Origin: Siniperca chuatsi
Taxonomy: Eukaryota; Chordata; Actinopteri; Centrarchiformes; Sinipercidae
Length of the DNA stretch: 64,000 nt
Assembly: GCF_020085105.1 (NCBI RefSeq)
Contig: NC_058051.1
Coordinates: forward strand, 25,949,455-26,013,454
Direction: 5' to 3'
Shown here: piece by piece, positions 50,765 through 59,000 of the stretch
How the letters are laid out: every line of letters begins with the position of its first letter
Position numbering within the stretch: position 1 is the stretch's first letter
Made by a program: the position numbers and the translations under genes
The notes under the pieces: model-generated
The model's input: the letters and a program-made list of their open reading frames with translations, nothing else
Told to the model about the DNA's origin: nothing
The model's database searches: none

Positions 50765-51263
50765 TTAAAATAATAATAATTTAGGCTTTTGGTATCAACC
50801 AGCCCAAAAAGGCTTTTTTGGCCCAAACAAATTTCACCATTTCAGGTGAACACACTGTAGGGCTTTAAATAGTTTTTAAGCATTAACATGGACTCTACCT
50901 GTTGGTTTCTTTGTGGAATGAGAATGTGTGGTGGTCGTGGTAGTAGCTATAGTTGTGGTTATAATCCCTGCAAAAATATAAAAAAAGGAGTAATCAGGAC
51001 TGTGTCACTGACATCAGGGATGTGCCAAGATCAGATACTATATAGTTATTGATTCATTTAATTCAATTAGGCTGCAGAAAGTAATTAAAATGCATTTCAC
51101 GCACACTGTCTTTTATACAGAGTAATCGTCTGCACTATTACAGTAAACTCCAATATCTTGTCAATAATTTGCAGTTTCTGTTACCAATTCATGCTGCTAC
51201 TTTATGTTTAACCTGGAGTTGTATGCTAATTTAAATGTACTGGGTTATTCCAGCCTTATAGCG

Positions 51264-51302
<39 letters not shown>

Positions 51303-53516
51303 CACATATAAAAGTTCCATATGAAAGTATGTATTAAGTGACCAGGCCCTCACTCCCCTTCTCAAACTTCTGCCCATGAACAAAAAATAAATAATTTTAA
51401 AAAGCTAAAATACTACACAGCAGCATGGTCTCATCTGAAAGGTATGCTCAAATATGGAAGTAATATTTCTGATGATGGTGTGAGAAATATTTCATGCACT
51501 GCAGCCTTGTGGAAATTACTGAGTCTATGACTCACAGACTCTGAATGCTACTTCAAACCTTCTACTTCATATCTAAGGCAATATTTAAATAATCCTTGTG
51601 AAATGTATTTGTCAGACAGAGGATGTGTGGTAGAAGACTTGTAATTAATTTTATGGATTCATCCTGAAATTTTAAATGTGATTTTTATTTTATTTAGTAA
51701 TTTCATAACAAATAAGGGGCATTTGAGGGAGAACAAAAAATTAAATTGTGGCAAATTTTTCCAAACAGTGGTGCTACAGCAACTTCCTGAATTTTAAAAC
51801 TTCACTTAAAAACACCCAATGCTAATTTAATCTAAAAGGGATTAAGCCAATCACATGTAAGAATGTGATGACATCTGGATTAGTACAAATTTGTGTTTTG
51901 ATCATGTTCAAACATAACAGGTTGACTTTTACTTACAGACCTAAATCAAGTAGTAATATTCATTTGACTTACGTTTACATGTTGGAAGTCCAGGTGACCA
52001 CTGACCATTTATCGCACATGTCTGGGTATCCGCTCCAGTCATAACATATCCAGATCTGCACCGGAATGTCACCGTAGCCTTGTAACGATGAGGGGGGCGA
52101 GAACCTCTAACCCAGTCAGCATTTTCTATATTAGGATCTTCACATTGTAACACTGCAGGCAAATAAAAATTTTAAATGGAAATTAACACATTTGTCCAAA
52201 ATAACCTTTCAAGAGTATGTGCGAATATCAGGCACAGCTGAGATTACATTGGGAAAATGTTAAGAAAGGTTGGAAAAATTTAAAAACACTTACTGGTACA
52301 TTTTGGAGGACCAGGCACAAATGTTCCATCTTCTGAACATGCTATTGATACTGATCCATTGAGTGTAAAATCGTTTTGACAAGTGTACCGTACAACTTCT
52401 CTATACTCATAGATTTCTTTATCTGGACTGAAAGCACCATTTGCAACCATAGGTGGTGGATCACAAGTCACCACTGCAAAATAAAAATGGCATCTATTAG
52501 AATGGAAACAGACACTGAGTTTTTATTTAGTCTTGTGCCTTATATCAACACACAGAGATTACCAACCTTCACATACAGGCAACCTGCCCACCCACCCTTG
52601 GGCTTCACAACGGAGTTTACTGTTACCAACCAATGTGTAACTAATTAGAGAAATGAAAAATAAAAAAAATTATACTTTGGACAGCAAATTTCAAGAAGGA
52701 TCTGAGTTAAGCCTTGCATTTCACATGACAACACTGAAAAGTAAGCAAGCCCCTATGCTACTCACAGTTACATTTTAAAAACTAATTCTCTGAACATGAA
52801 CAATCAGTTTGTTACTAACCCCGTGTTGCAACTGACCACACTTTCATCGCCATACTCAGTCCCACTAGGGTAATCAATATGTCCATTTTCCACTTCTCCA
52901 GCAGAACCACAGTTCTTCCCTGAAAAAAAGAAAACTCTCATAAAAAGGAGAAATTCCTCTGTTAAACATTACTGGACACAACTGACTCAACAGACTGGTC
53001 ACTAGGTATTATCAGTCATCTAAAAGAGCATTTATATGTTTGTGAGATATTGTTTACAAGAGGGCTCCAAATCAGAGAACACTGCCAGTTAAAACTTAAT
53101 ATTGCTGTTATTAGGATTTTGAATGGAAAAATGAAGTGCTAATATTCACTCTGGCATTTCAGCCTCACAGGACTCCAAGTGCCAGCAGTACAAGTAATGA
53201 ACGCAGACCCTCCAGCAGGCTCGTAGCCAACATTACAGGCAAAAGACACTGTGGTCCCACTTGGGAAAGTTTGTAAAAGAATGTCTTTGTCCTTCAAATC
53301 CATGTTGGGTCCTGCGACAGGTCTGGAACACTCTTGAGCTATAATGAAAAATAAAGAGAAAGATGAACACTAGAAGTGAGGACAAGTTAACGGAAGATTA
53401 AACACCAGCTTGTGTATAATCACACATATGTCACAAGCTTATCTGCACTGCCACTCACCTTGAGCAATAATGGCAAGACCAAGATAGCTCAGTAGCAGGA
53501 AGTAGGTGACATCCAT
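45419..53516 (-). CDS. Membrane complement regulator, CD46/DAF-like (Tecrem type), CCP-domain protein
   Basis: Minus-strand coding exons, 5' to 3': 53516-53459, 53338-53150, 52919-52820, 52640-52567, 52473-52294, 52152-51973, 50967-50899, 50364-50185, 48214-48188, 48051-48004, 47499-47445 and 45473-45419. They total 1215 bases (404 aa) with compatible phases throughout. The order is signal peptide, CCP1, CCP2 split over two exons, CCP3, CCP4a, a Thr-rich linker, CCP4b, a short Pro segment, a membrane helix (LGIVFGVLIFFGLIVGVMLF), RKRKRK and a short tail. Each CCP has four Cys and a Trp before the last Cys, except that CCP3 has Phe there. CCP2 split by a phase 2 intron is typical of CD46, DAF and CR1. 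Such proteins bind C3b/C4b on self cells and aid their inactivation. Position beside cd34 and mir-29 supports orthology to the mammalian cluster. The last exon is the least certain. Confidence 0.85.
46796..46824. repeat. (AAT)n microsatellite
   Basis: About nine AAT units in the last intron of the CD46-like gene. Confidence 0.93.
47445..47499 (-). CDS. CD46-like exon: second half of membrane helix and basic anchor
   Basis: Acceptor AAAATAG, donor CG|GTAAAT, phase 1 to 2. It encodes VLIFFGLIVGVMLFRKRKR, a hydrophobic run followed by a polybasic stop-transfer signal. Confidence 0.85.
47784..47847. repeat. 64-base hairpin with 25-base arms
   Basis: The left arm (47784-47808) ACAAAGTGACACATCCAGCC and on, and the right arm (47823-47847), are inverted copies with one mismatch in 25. 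The loop is 14 bases. It may be a small palindromic MITE relic or a transcribed hairpin. It lies in an intron between the two membrane exons of the CD46-like gene. Confidence 0.85.
48004..48051 (-). CDS. CD46-like exon: juxtamembrane and start of membrane helix
   Basis: Acceptor TTTTTTACAG, donor GGAG|GTAAGT, phase 1 to 1. It encodes DNKGNNVGTTLGIVFG, the outer part of the membrane segment. Confidence 0.8.
48188..48214 (-). CDS. CD46-like micro-exon: Pro-rich stalk
   Basis: A 27-base exon with acceptor CTCCTCTTCAG and donor CTG|GTAAGT, phase 1 to 1. It encodes SIVPTVPP plus shared codons. It is short and symmetric, so it can be skipped without a frame change. Confidence 0.7.
48409..48606. 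repeat. Common teleost SINE/LINE-like repeat
   Basis: ATTCAATTTGATTTATATAC, then GCCAATTCATAACAGAAGTT and TCTCATTGCACTTTTCCTAT, with GGCAGAAACCTTGGACAGAC at the right end. This order of words is a very frequent teleost repeat (ATTTATATAGCGCCAATTCA... GAAACCTCGGGCAGAAC). It is a partial, moderately diverged copy in an intron. Confidence 0.75.
49485..49761. mobile_element. Inverted-repeat transposon-like insertion in a CD46-like intron
   Basis: Two arms of 73 bases (49487-49559 and 49634-49706) are perfect inverted copies by eye; the left begins TAGAAAAGGTTTCAGTCGTA. The surrounding intron exists a second time at 51056-51420 without this insert, which defines its limits. A 14-base flank TGCTGCTGCTTTAT (49471-49484) recurs with one mismatch at 49762-49775 and looks like a target-site duplication. 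No protein is encoded. A relative lies at 63685-63830. Confidence 0.75.
50185..50364 (-). CDS. CD46-like exon: CCP4b (duplicated sushi domain)
   Basis: 180 bases, acceptor CCTGCAG, donor AAAC|GTAAGT, phase 1 to 1. It encodes a full CCP domain (CEDPNIENADW... CRSGYVMTGA... CAINGQWSPGLPTC) with all four cysteines and the Trp. It differs from CCP4a at five bases, each changing an amino acid. It is intact and spliceable. Whether it is used together with CCP4a or instead of it is unknown. Confidence 0.8.
50485..50557 (-). pseudogene. Truncated copy of the CCP3 exon
   Basis: About 73 bases match the 3' part of the CCP3 exon at 52294-52366, including the donor. The homology then breaks into the repeat tail at 50558, so the 5' half of the exon and its acceptor are missing. 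The remnant also carries two mismatches in the TTCC(A/T)(A/T)C region and cannot encode a CCP domain. Confidence 0.8.
50558..50765. repeat. SINE/LINE 3' tail with (ATT)n
   Basis: TATTTTCTGCTTTTATGTCC, then AAGCACTGTATAAAGTGCTA and AATAAATT run into about 80 bases of ATT/ATC repeats. GTATAAAGTGCTATATAAAT plus a trinucleotide tail is the usual 3' end of a class of teleost retroposons. Its left edge coincides with the break in the duplicated CCP3 exon. Confidence 0.7.
50899..50967 (-). CDS. CD46-like exon: Thr-rich linker
   Basis: Acceptor TTTTTGCAG, donor ACAG|GTAGAG, phase 1 to 1. It encodes RIITTTIATTTTTTHSHSTK and a few more residues, a mucin-like segment comparable to the STP region of mammalian CD46. 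It lies between the two CCP4 copies, so an mRNA using every exon would place a CCP domain membrane-proximal to the mucin segment. Confidence 0.7.
51264..51296. repeat. (AC)n microsatellite
   Basis: About 33 bases of AC. The paralogous place near 49833 has only a short AC run, so the tract grew after the duplication. Confidence 0.93.
51973..52152 (-). CDS. CD46-like exon: CCP4a
   Basis: 180 bases, acceptor CCTGCAG, donor AAAC|GTAAGT, phase 1 to 1. It encodes a complete CCP domain from CEDPNIENADWVRGS to WSPGLPTC. Confidence 0.88.
52294..52473 (-). CDS. CD46-like exon: CCP3
   Basis: 180 bases, acceptor TTTTGCAG, donor ACCA|GTAAGT, phase 1 to 1. It encodes TCDPPPMVANGAFSPDKEIY and on to FVPGPPKC. 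It has the four CCP cysteines, with Phe where the usual Trp precedes the last Cys. Confidence 0.9.
52567..52640 (-). CDS. CD46-like exon: second half of CCP2
   Basis: 74 bases, acceptor CTAATTAG, donor GAAG|GTTGGT, phase 2 to 1. It encodes YTLVGNSKLRCEAQGWVGRL and PVC, the C-terminal half of a sushi domain (Leu-Gly turn, Cys3, Trp, Cys4). Confidence 0.88.
52820..52919 (-). CDS. CD46-like exon: first half of CCP2
   Basis: 100 bases, acceptor TTTTTTTCAG, donor CGGG|GTTAGT, phase 1 to 2. It encodes NCGSAGEVENGHIDYPSGTE and on to VVSCNTG, with Cys1 and Cys2 of the domain. Confidence 0.88.
53150..53338 (-). CDS. CD46-like exon: CCP1
   Basis: 189 bases, acceptor TTATAG, donor CAGA|GTGAAT (weak), phase 1 to 1. 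It encodes CSRPVAGPNMDLKDKDILLQ and on to WSPVRLKC. The four cysteines and Trp fit a sushi domain. Confidence 0.88.
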
Positions 53517-53555
53517 GACGGGATCTGGCAAGTCTGGCTGAAGTTAATGAGCTTT
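53459..53555 (-). CDS. CD46-like first coding exon: 5' UTR end and signal peptide
   Basis: The ATG lies at 53516-53514. It encodes MDVTYFLLLSYLGLAIIAQ, a clear signal peptide, and ends CAAG|GTGAGT in phase 1. The upstream acceptor GTTTGTCTTTGCCAG at about 53556 adds 39 bases of 5' UTR, so transcription starts in a separate exon. Confidence 0.85.
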
Positions 53556-53812
53556 CTGGCAAAGACAAACGCAAATGTAAGTAAGACAGTCAGAGTATTG
53601 ACTTGGTTAAGATGGCTGATACTGATCATTTCCTTAAAGCTGGGCCGTCTCCGCGGAACACATTAAATTACAGACATTTAACGCTAACTAAGTTATCGAT
53701 AACAGCGAGTTACAATAGTTACATCGAACTAAAACATCAGTATTAGTTCAGTTTAGGTTAAAATACCCAATATCAGAAATAACGATAAATATTTTGTCTC
53801 ACCTTTCTGTAT

Positions 53813-53880
53813 ATTGGTCACTGGCTAATCTGTGTAGATAAATGCGTTCAGCTTTGTCCTGTAACGCCTACGGGAAAACG
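53813..53880 (-). other. Candidate non-coding first exon B of the CD46-like gene
   Basis: A donor CAGAAAG|GTGAGA lies 257 bases upstream of the signal-peptide exon acceptor, in DNA with some CpG (TAACGCCTACGGGAAAACGT). It would serve as an alternative leader exon. The 5' limit is not defined. Confidence 0.35.
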
Positions 53881-54437
53881 TCACGCCAAACTCCATTCAA
53901 AATCTGTCAATTTTACTTAACTAACGTGACACTGCTTTGTAGCTAATCTTACCGAAATATTTCACAACTTGTGTCTAAAGCGACAGTTTCGACTGACAAA
54001 TTCGGCACACGTTTAAAAAAGAGAAATATTAAGATGCCAGTATAGCAGTCAAATTTCAGCCCTTTAAACTAGTAACGTTAGGCCATGCATGTTGCTCCCT
54101 CCATCTTCCTTCATCAAAACACTGTGGGCGGTAATGAGTAACAGTAAAACTAACGGCGTACGCCAAAATTTAGCTTTAATTTAAATACGATATATAACGA
54201 AATTGGCGGTGGATCCTCAAATGCGCTGAACTGTGTCCAGCTGAGTGTTTGAATTTGCTCATATCAAATAACTGTAACATCCTGTCAACCCAGGGTGGAT
54301 TAGCTAGCTATCAGTTAGCTAACGTAACATCAACAAGCGTTAATGATTCATTGTTTTAGTCAGGTCAGTGCGTTATCGCCGGTCTGTTTTCGGTTAGTTT
54401 AGGTAGGGTTTATTAAAGCATCGGATTTTTAACTTAC

Positions 54438-54600
54438 CCAAATAGCTGTTACGGCAAATGTGAAGAATCACTATGGCTGGACCTGCTGCCTCCACAATGG
54501 TGAATTTGGTTTCCTTCCAGACTGCTCTGGCAGCGGCTTCTTAATGGAAACAGGCGTTGCCCTATAAACAGTGACGCATAACTTGTCCTTAGCCCAAAAT
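54438..54600 (-). other. Candidate non-coding first exon A and promoter region of the CD46-like gene
   Basis: A donor ATTTGG|GTAAGT (exon edge 54438) follows a GC-richer stretch including AAGCCGCTGCCAGAGCAGTC. A promoter start near 54550-54650 is inferred. It is 0.9 kb upstream of the signal-peptide exon; a second candidate leader is at 53813. Confidence 0.4.
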
Positions 54601-54649
54601 CAACCGACTTTACAACATAACCATGAACCATGAAACTTGAATACTGACG

Positions 54650-55840
54650 AAAAAACAAAACATGGATCACGATTTTGGATATGTAGCTTCACAAAAAAAA
54701 CCATAGGCTTACGTTTTTTGCACTTGGCAAAGTATTCCAATAATCTGTCAGTAAAGACTGCCCAGTGTGGTACAACATGTCCCCAAACAAACAGCTAATA
54801 AATGCTACATCAAGATCAACCCTTTTTAGCTGCTGTATATGGCAATATTACCATACATGGCTTATGAGACCATGGGCAACTGGGCACAGATGCCTATAAG
54901 GCCCCCCTCCTCAGTACTAGCCCCCCTCACTGGAGCTGTCCATATGTTGTCAGTACAGAGCATAGACTGTATAAAAAGGTACAGTGCACTAAAAACATCC
55001 TACAGAAAACCTGAGGGGACAATCAGGAGATGTAAAGATGGCTTCACTGTTGTGACATCTCCTTTATATTTTCCTTAAAGACTCTGGAAACCATACATGG
55101 TTGGTCACATTTTGTCTTCATTTCAATCCTAACAACATAGACCATCAGCCAAGGCATTCATAGAGTGTGATGTAATGGACCCAACCCTGGCTGGACAATG
55201 TGAGGAAGTGATGTGCTTCCTACTTAGCAACCAGTTCTTGGTCTTTTTATGAAATTTTCATCTTTCACAATTTTCCTCTCCTGCCCCTAAATCACATAGT
55301 AATCAGATGAAAGAGTCACCAAAACCGTTGAACCAAATGTACAGGCAGGGCAGGGATTCTTCAGAAAGTCCTTTTTTCTCTTTTATTTCATTTCTAAGTT
55401 CAAAATAATAACACAGGACTTCTGCAATGTGGTTTTGTAATTTTTGGAATGAAAAGTTTATTTTTTAAAGATTTTGACATTTAAATGTATATTTTATCGT
55501 AATAGCTGTAACAATGCCGAGTAAATGTTTTTGCAAAACATCAGACAAAGCCAAAATAGTTTGATAGTGACAATTGGTGAGTGTGGTTATGGCATGACAA
55601 TTTCTACAACATTGTGAGTAGTACTGAATCAGGGATCTGCAGCTTCTCGGCCTGAGAATGGATGGAGAATAGCCTGTGTCAAGACTCGAGACCACTGAAT
55701 CACTAATCAGTTTTAGTTACTTTAGTTTGCAGTTACTGTACATCACAAGCTCAAGAATAATATCTCTGCTATCTAGCTTCTGATGGGAGGGCTGTTATAG
55801 ATATTGTATTCTCCATACAGCACTGAACACACTGGAATTT
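54650..55840. other. Intergenic gap between the two immune genes
   Basis: No exon or RNA recognised. AT-rich, with no obvious tandem repeat. Confidence 0.5.
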
Positions 55841-56022
55841 TTATAAAACTAATTTGTATTCCCATGCCATAAAACACCTCACTGATGATTCATTGTTTGT
55901 GCAAGAGATTAGTTTCCAAATATGTGGGTGAGGTATTTGCATTTCTTTATATTCTGAAGAAACCATCCTTGTTTGACAACCCATAGGCCTCATCATTTCC
56001 AGACACCCAACATTTCCAGACA

Positions 56023-56032
56023 CTAGTTGTAC
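56023..56032 (-). CDS. Ig receptor terminal coding exon (tentative)
   Basis: With acceptor TTTTTTCTTACAG and phase 2 entry, the frame adds two residues (Tyr-Asn) and stops at 56025-56023. Another frame of this exon stays open to 55841 and contains SSEYKEMQIPHPH, but it would need a phase 0 entry from a weaker donor (GAGGCAG|GTTCAT). The tail is therefore uncertain. Confidence 0.35.
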
Positions 56033-59000
56033 CTGTAAGAAAAAAACTACCATAATAGCAAGCTTATTTACATGCACACACTCCTTTATTGAATTGTCTC
56101 TCAAGTCACCCTCACATATCAGAAAAAGCCAAAATACTATAAGTCATTACTACTGCATGGATGTCATTAGGAGATGAGAGCCTTGTTGTTTGTGGTCAGG
56201 ATCTGTGGGTTTGGCTTTCTGCTGTGAAAACTCCAGGGCCTGATACACTTCTCCTGTTTCTTAATGTTCTATTGTATGACCTGTTTACATCGAAGAATGG
56301 AATGAAAATAAACTCTCACGCTATCATGGTCATTATTCCCAGCTGGCATTGTAAAAGTTCTGTTGTTGTTTCATTTTATTAAAACAGTTTCATTTCAATA
56401 TATTATAAAACAAATACAGTATTATTATAGTATTATTTGAGCAAACGTGGTGAGAGATCATTCCTTATTTCTCACCTCTTTAAATATATTAAATGGAATG
56501 CCTGATAAAGCAAGCAAGGGCCTGAGATGACTTGTATGTGTTGGTAGTGACATTGGAAAGCTATCATTTGAAATAAACGACTATCATTTTGATAAAGGCT
56601 GCAATGAGACACTCTGATAAACATGCTGACGAACATTATGACCCAGACTCCTCACAAATCATCACATGATATCGAAGTACCTTGGTAAACAATAAAACCA
56701 CAAAACCAATGGCACAGGGGCTGATATGATTTCCAAAGAATTGCCACTATAAAATGTAAGTCACTGATCCAAATGGGGCATTTACCTGAAATGAACCTGC
56801 CTCTTCCTGTTGGCACGTTTGTGTCTTGCTTTTGTACATTTGAGTACTACGCACAGAAATATCAGTAAGGATGCAAAAGAACCCCAGCGCAGCAAAGTAT
56901 ACCAAAATGGTACTCCTGTCCATGCCCTGAAAAAAAAAAGATATGATTAGTGATCTTCAGACAGCAAACACTTTGTACAGTATGATACAGTATATTAATG
57001 AATGAATCTCATTTTAGCCCTTGCTATTTTTATTATTATCAAAGTGATTAAAAAAATGTAATCTAACCTGCTGTAAAACAGATCTTGATCAGTTTGATTG
57101 ATTTGTAAAGACTGGTTTCTTGATGAGTGGATTTTCATGGTAGCTTGGCAGGTATTCAGAGGTGGAGTTCTGGCTGTTGTGGTGCTCATTCTATCTGAAC
57201 AGCCATAAACAGGTTGGCCTGATGATTAAAGGAAAGACAGTACAATGGCATTCTTTTATGAACTTCTACCTTGTGCAATAAGGATTTCACAACAGCCTCA
57301 AAACAAATCAGGCCGTATCAGTGCATTCTATGACGCCCATGTTTATAATGTATTATATATTCCTACTTAAAGCCCCCCTTTTGTAGGATTTTTATTAGAA
57401 TTCAGAATTTTTGATCTTTAAAATATAATATAATAATATAATTAAATATTATACAGATTTTTTGCTTGTAGAAAAATGAGACAATCCCAGTGACAACTGG
57501 TGCAGTGTATGTATGTATCCTGGGTCCAAGGTTGATGAGGGCCACACTGTCTTTTTTAATACAACCACAAGGAGTCACCAAAGTCAAATCCTATACACGG
57601 GGGCTTTTATCCATTGTATAAAAAATATACATAACCATAGTATATTTTAAAAACAATAATACAACTATATTCATAATGATGAATATACCAAATCAGTAAT
57701 TTACAATATCACAATTACCCATTTTGCATGAAAGGTTATAAGGTCTTTTATTGCAACTAATGGATGGGGCTATAAGTGAAGTAATGGTGTTCTTGGACAG
57801 GAACCATCATGCGATGTGTTAATCCTGACACCAGAATCGTAAGAAAAAAGAGAAGTGTCAAACGTGCATTGGCACAGAAGAAACAGAGTCATGGCGTTAA
57901 AAGTGCCAAACTGAAAGGACATCGTCAGACCCATAAATGACAGAAATGTCATATAATGATTATGGCTTGGCTTCCTGTTTACTTCGGTCCTCCACTCATA
58001 CCGTACAAAGCTTTACACAGCCAAAATAAAAGCAAAAGGCTAGGTTGCTTTGTTTAGCCTAAACTGTACAGTAAAACTTGTAAACAGCTGACAAAATGTT
58101 CTCTTGAAGCAACAAGCATTCATGATGACAAAATAATTCTAAATTTATGTATGCTGTACCTATAAGCACCATATAAAAGCATCTATGAGCACTTATTAGT
58201 ATCAATACACCTTTACTCTACTTGAAAACCACAGTGAGCTGTCACAAAAGCATTGTTACATGCCATAACACACACTCGCCAATCAATAATGTTTACAGAA
58301 AGCAAAATGAATGTTTCTTGGGAAGTATTATATCATACTTGTAATGTCTAGTGTCTTTTTGTTATATTTGTACTTACTGTATAATGATACTAAATTTGAA
58401 TCCAAATAAGTTCTGTTATAAAACTCTGATGTATCATAGCATGATTCGTTGTGCATGTGTTATACAGCCTTTTGAAGTGTAATTAGAAGTTGAATTGTAA
58501 ACACAGGCTTCATAGAAAGTGTTACCAATTCTTGCATTTATATTTATAGGAGAGAATACAGCATCCCATCTGTTCTTACCCTGTATAATAACGACATAGA
58601 TACAGCTGCTGTCTGCAGGCAGCAGGACCTGCACAGAGAGGATATCACTCTGCTGACTGCTTATATCATTACTGGCAATACAGTAATAATCACTGTCTTT
58701 ATCCACTGTGCCACAGTGTAGATATAAGTCTGACGAATGGTAAAGCAGGATGTCCTTGATGTGAGTGTTTTGATACCAGGTGTAACGAACGCCAGTGCCC
58801 TTTGTACAACCACAGCGCACTGTCACTGGCTGTCCCCAACATGTTGGCCTTTCCACTAGAGAGCTCAAGGGCCAAAGTCTGGGTTTCAATACTGGAACTG
58901 GCACAAAGAAGAAAGTGATATACTTGAATTAATTCAGCTTGACAGTATAGAGGAATAAATGTCCAAATTCAGTCCATAAATGTTACTGATATTGTGATAG

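Larger units (their letters stand above)
51056..52363. repeat. Tandem segmental duplication, upstream copy (CCP4a unit)
   Basis: Partner of 49330-50557. It holds the intact CCP4a exon, the 3' part of the CCP3 exon and matching introns. It also has a longer (AC)n tract at 51264-51296 and about 350 extra bases at 51425-51780 absent from the other copy. Confidence 0.85.
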
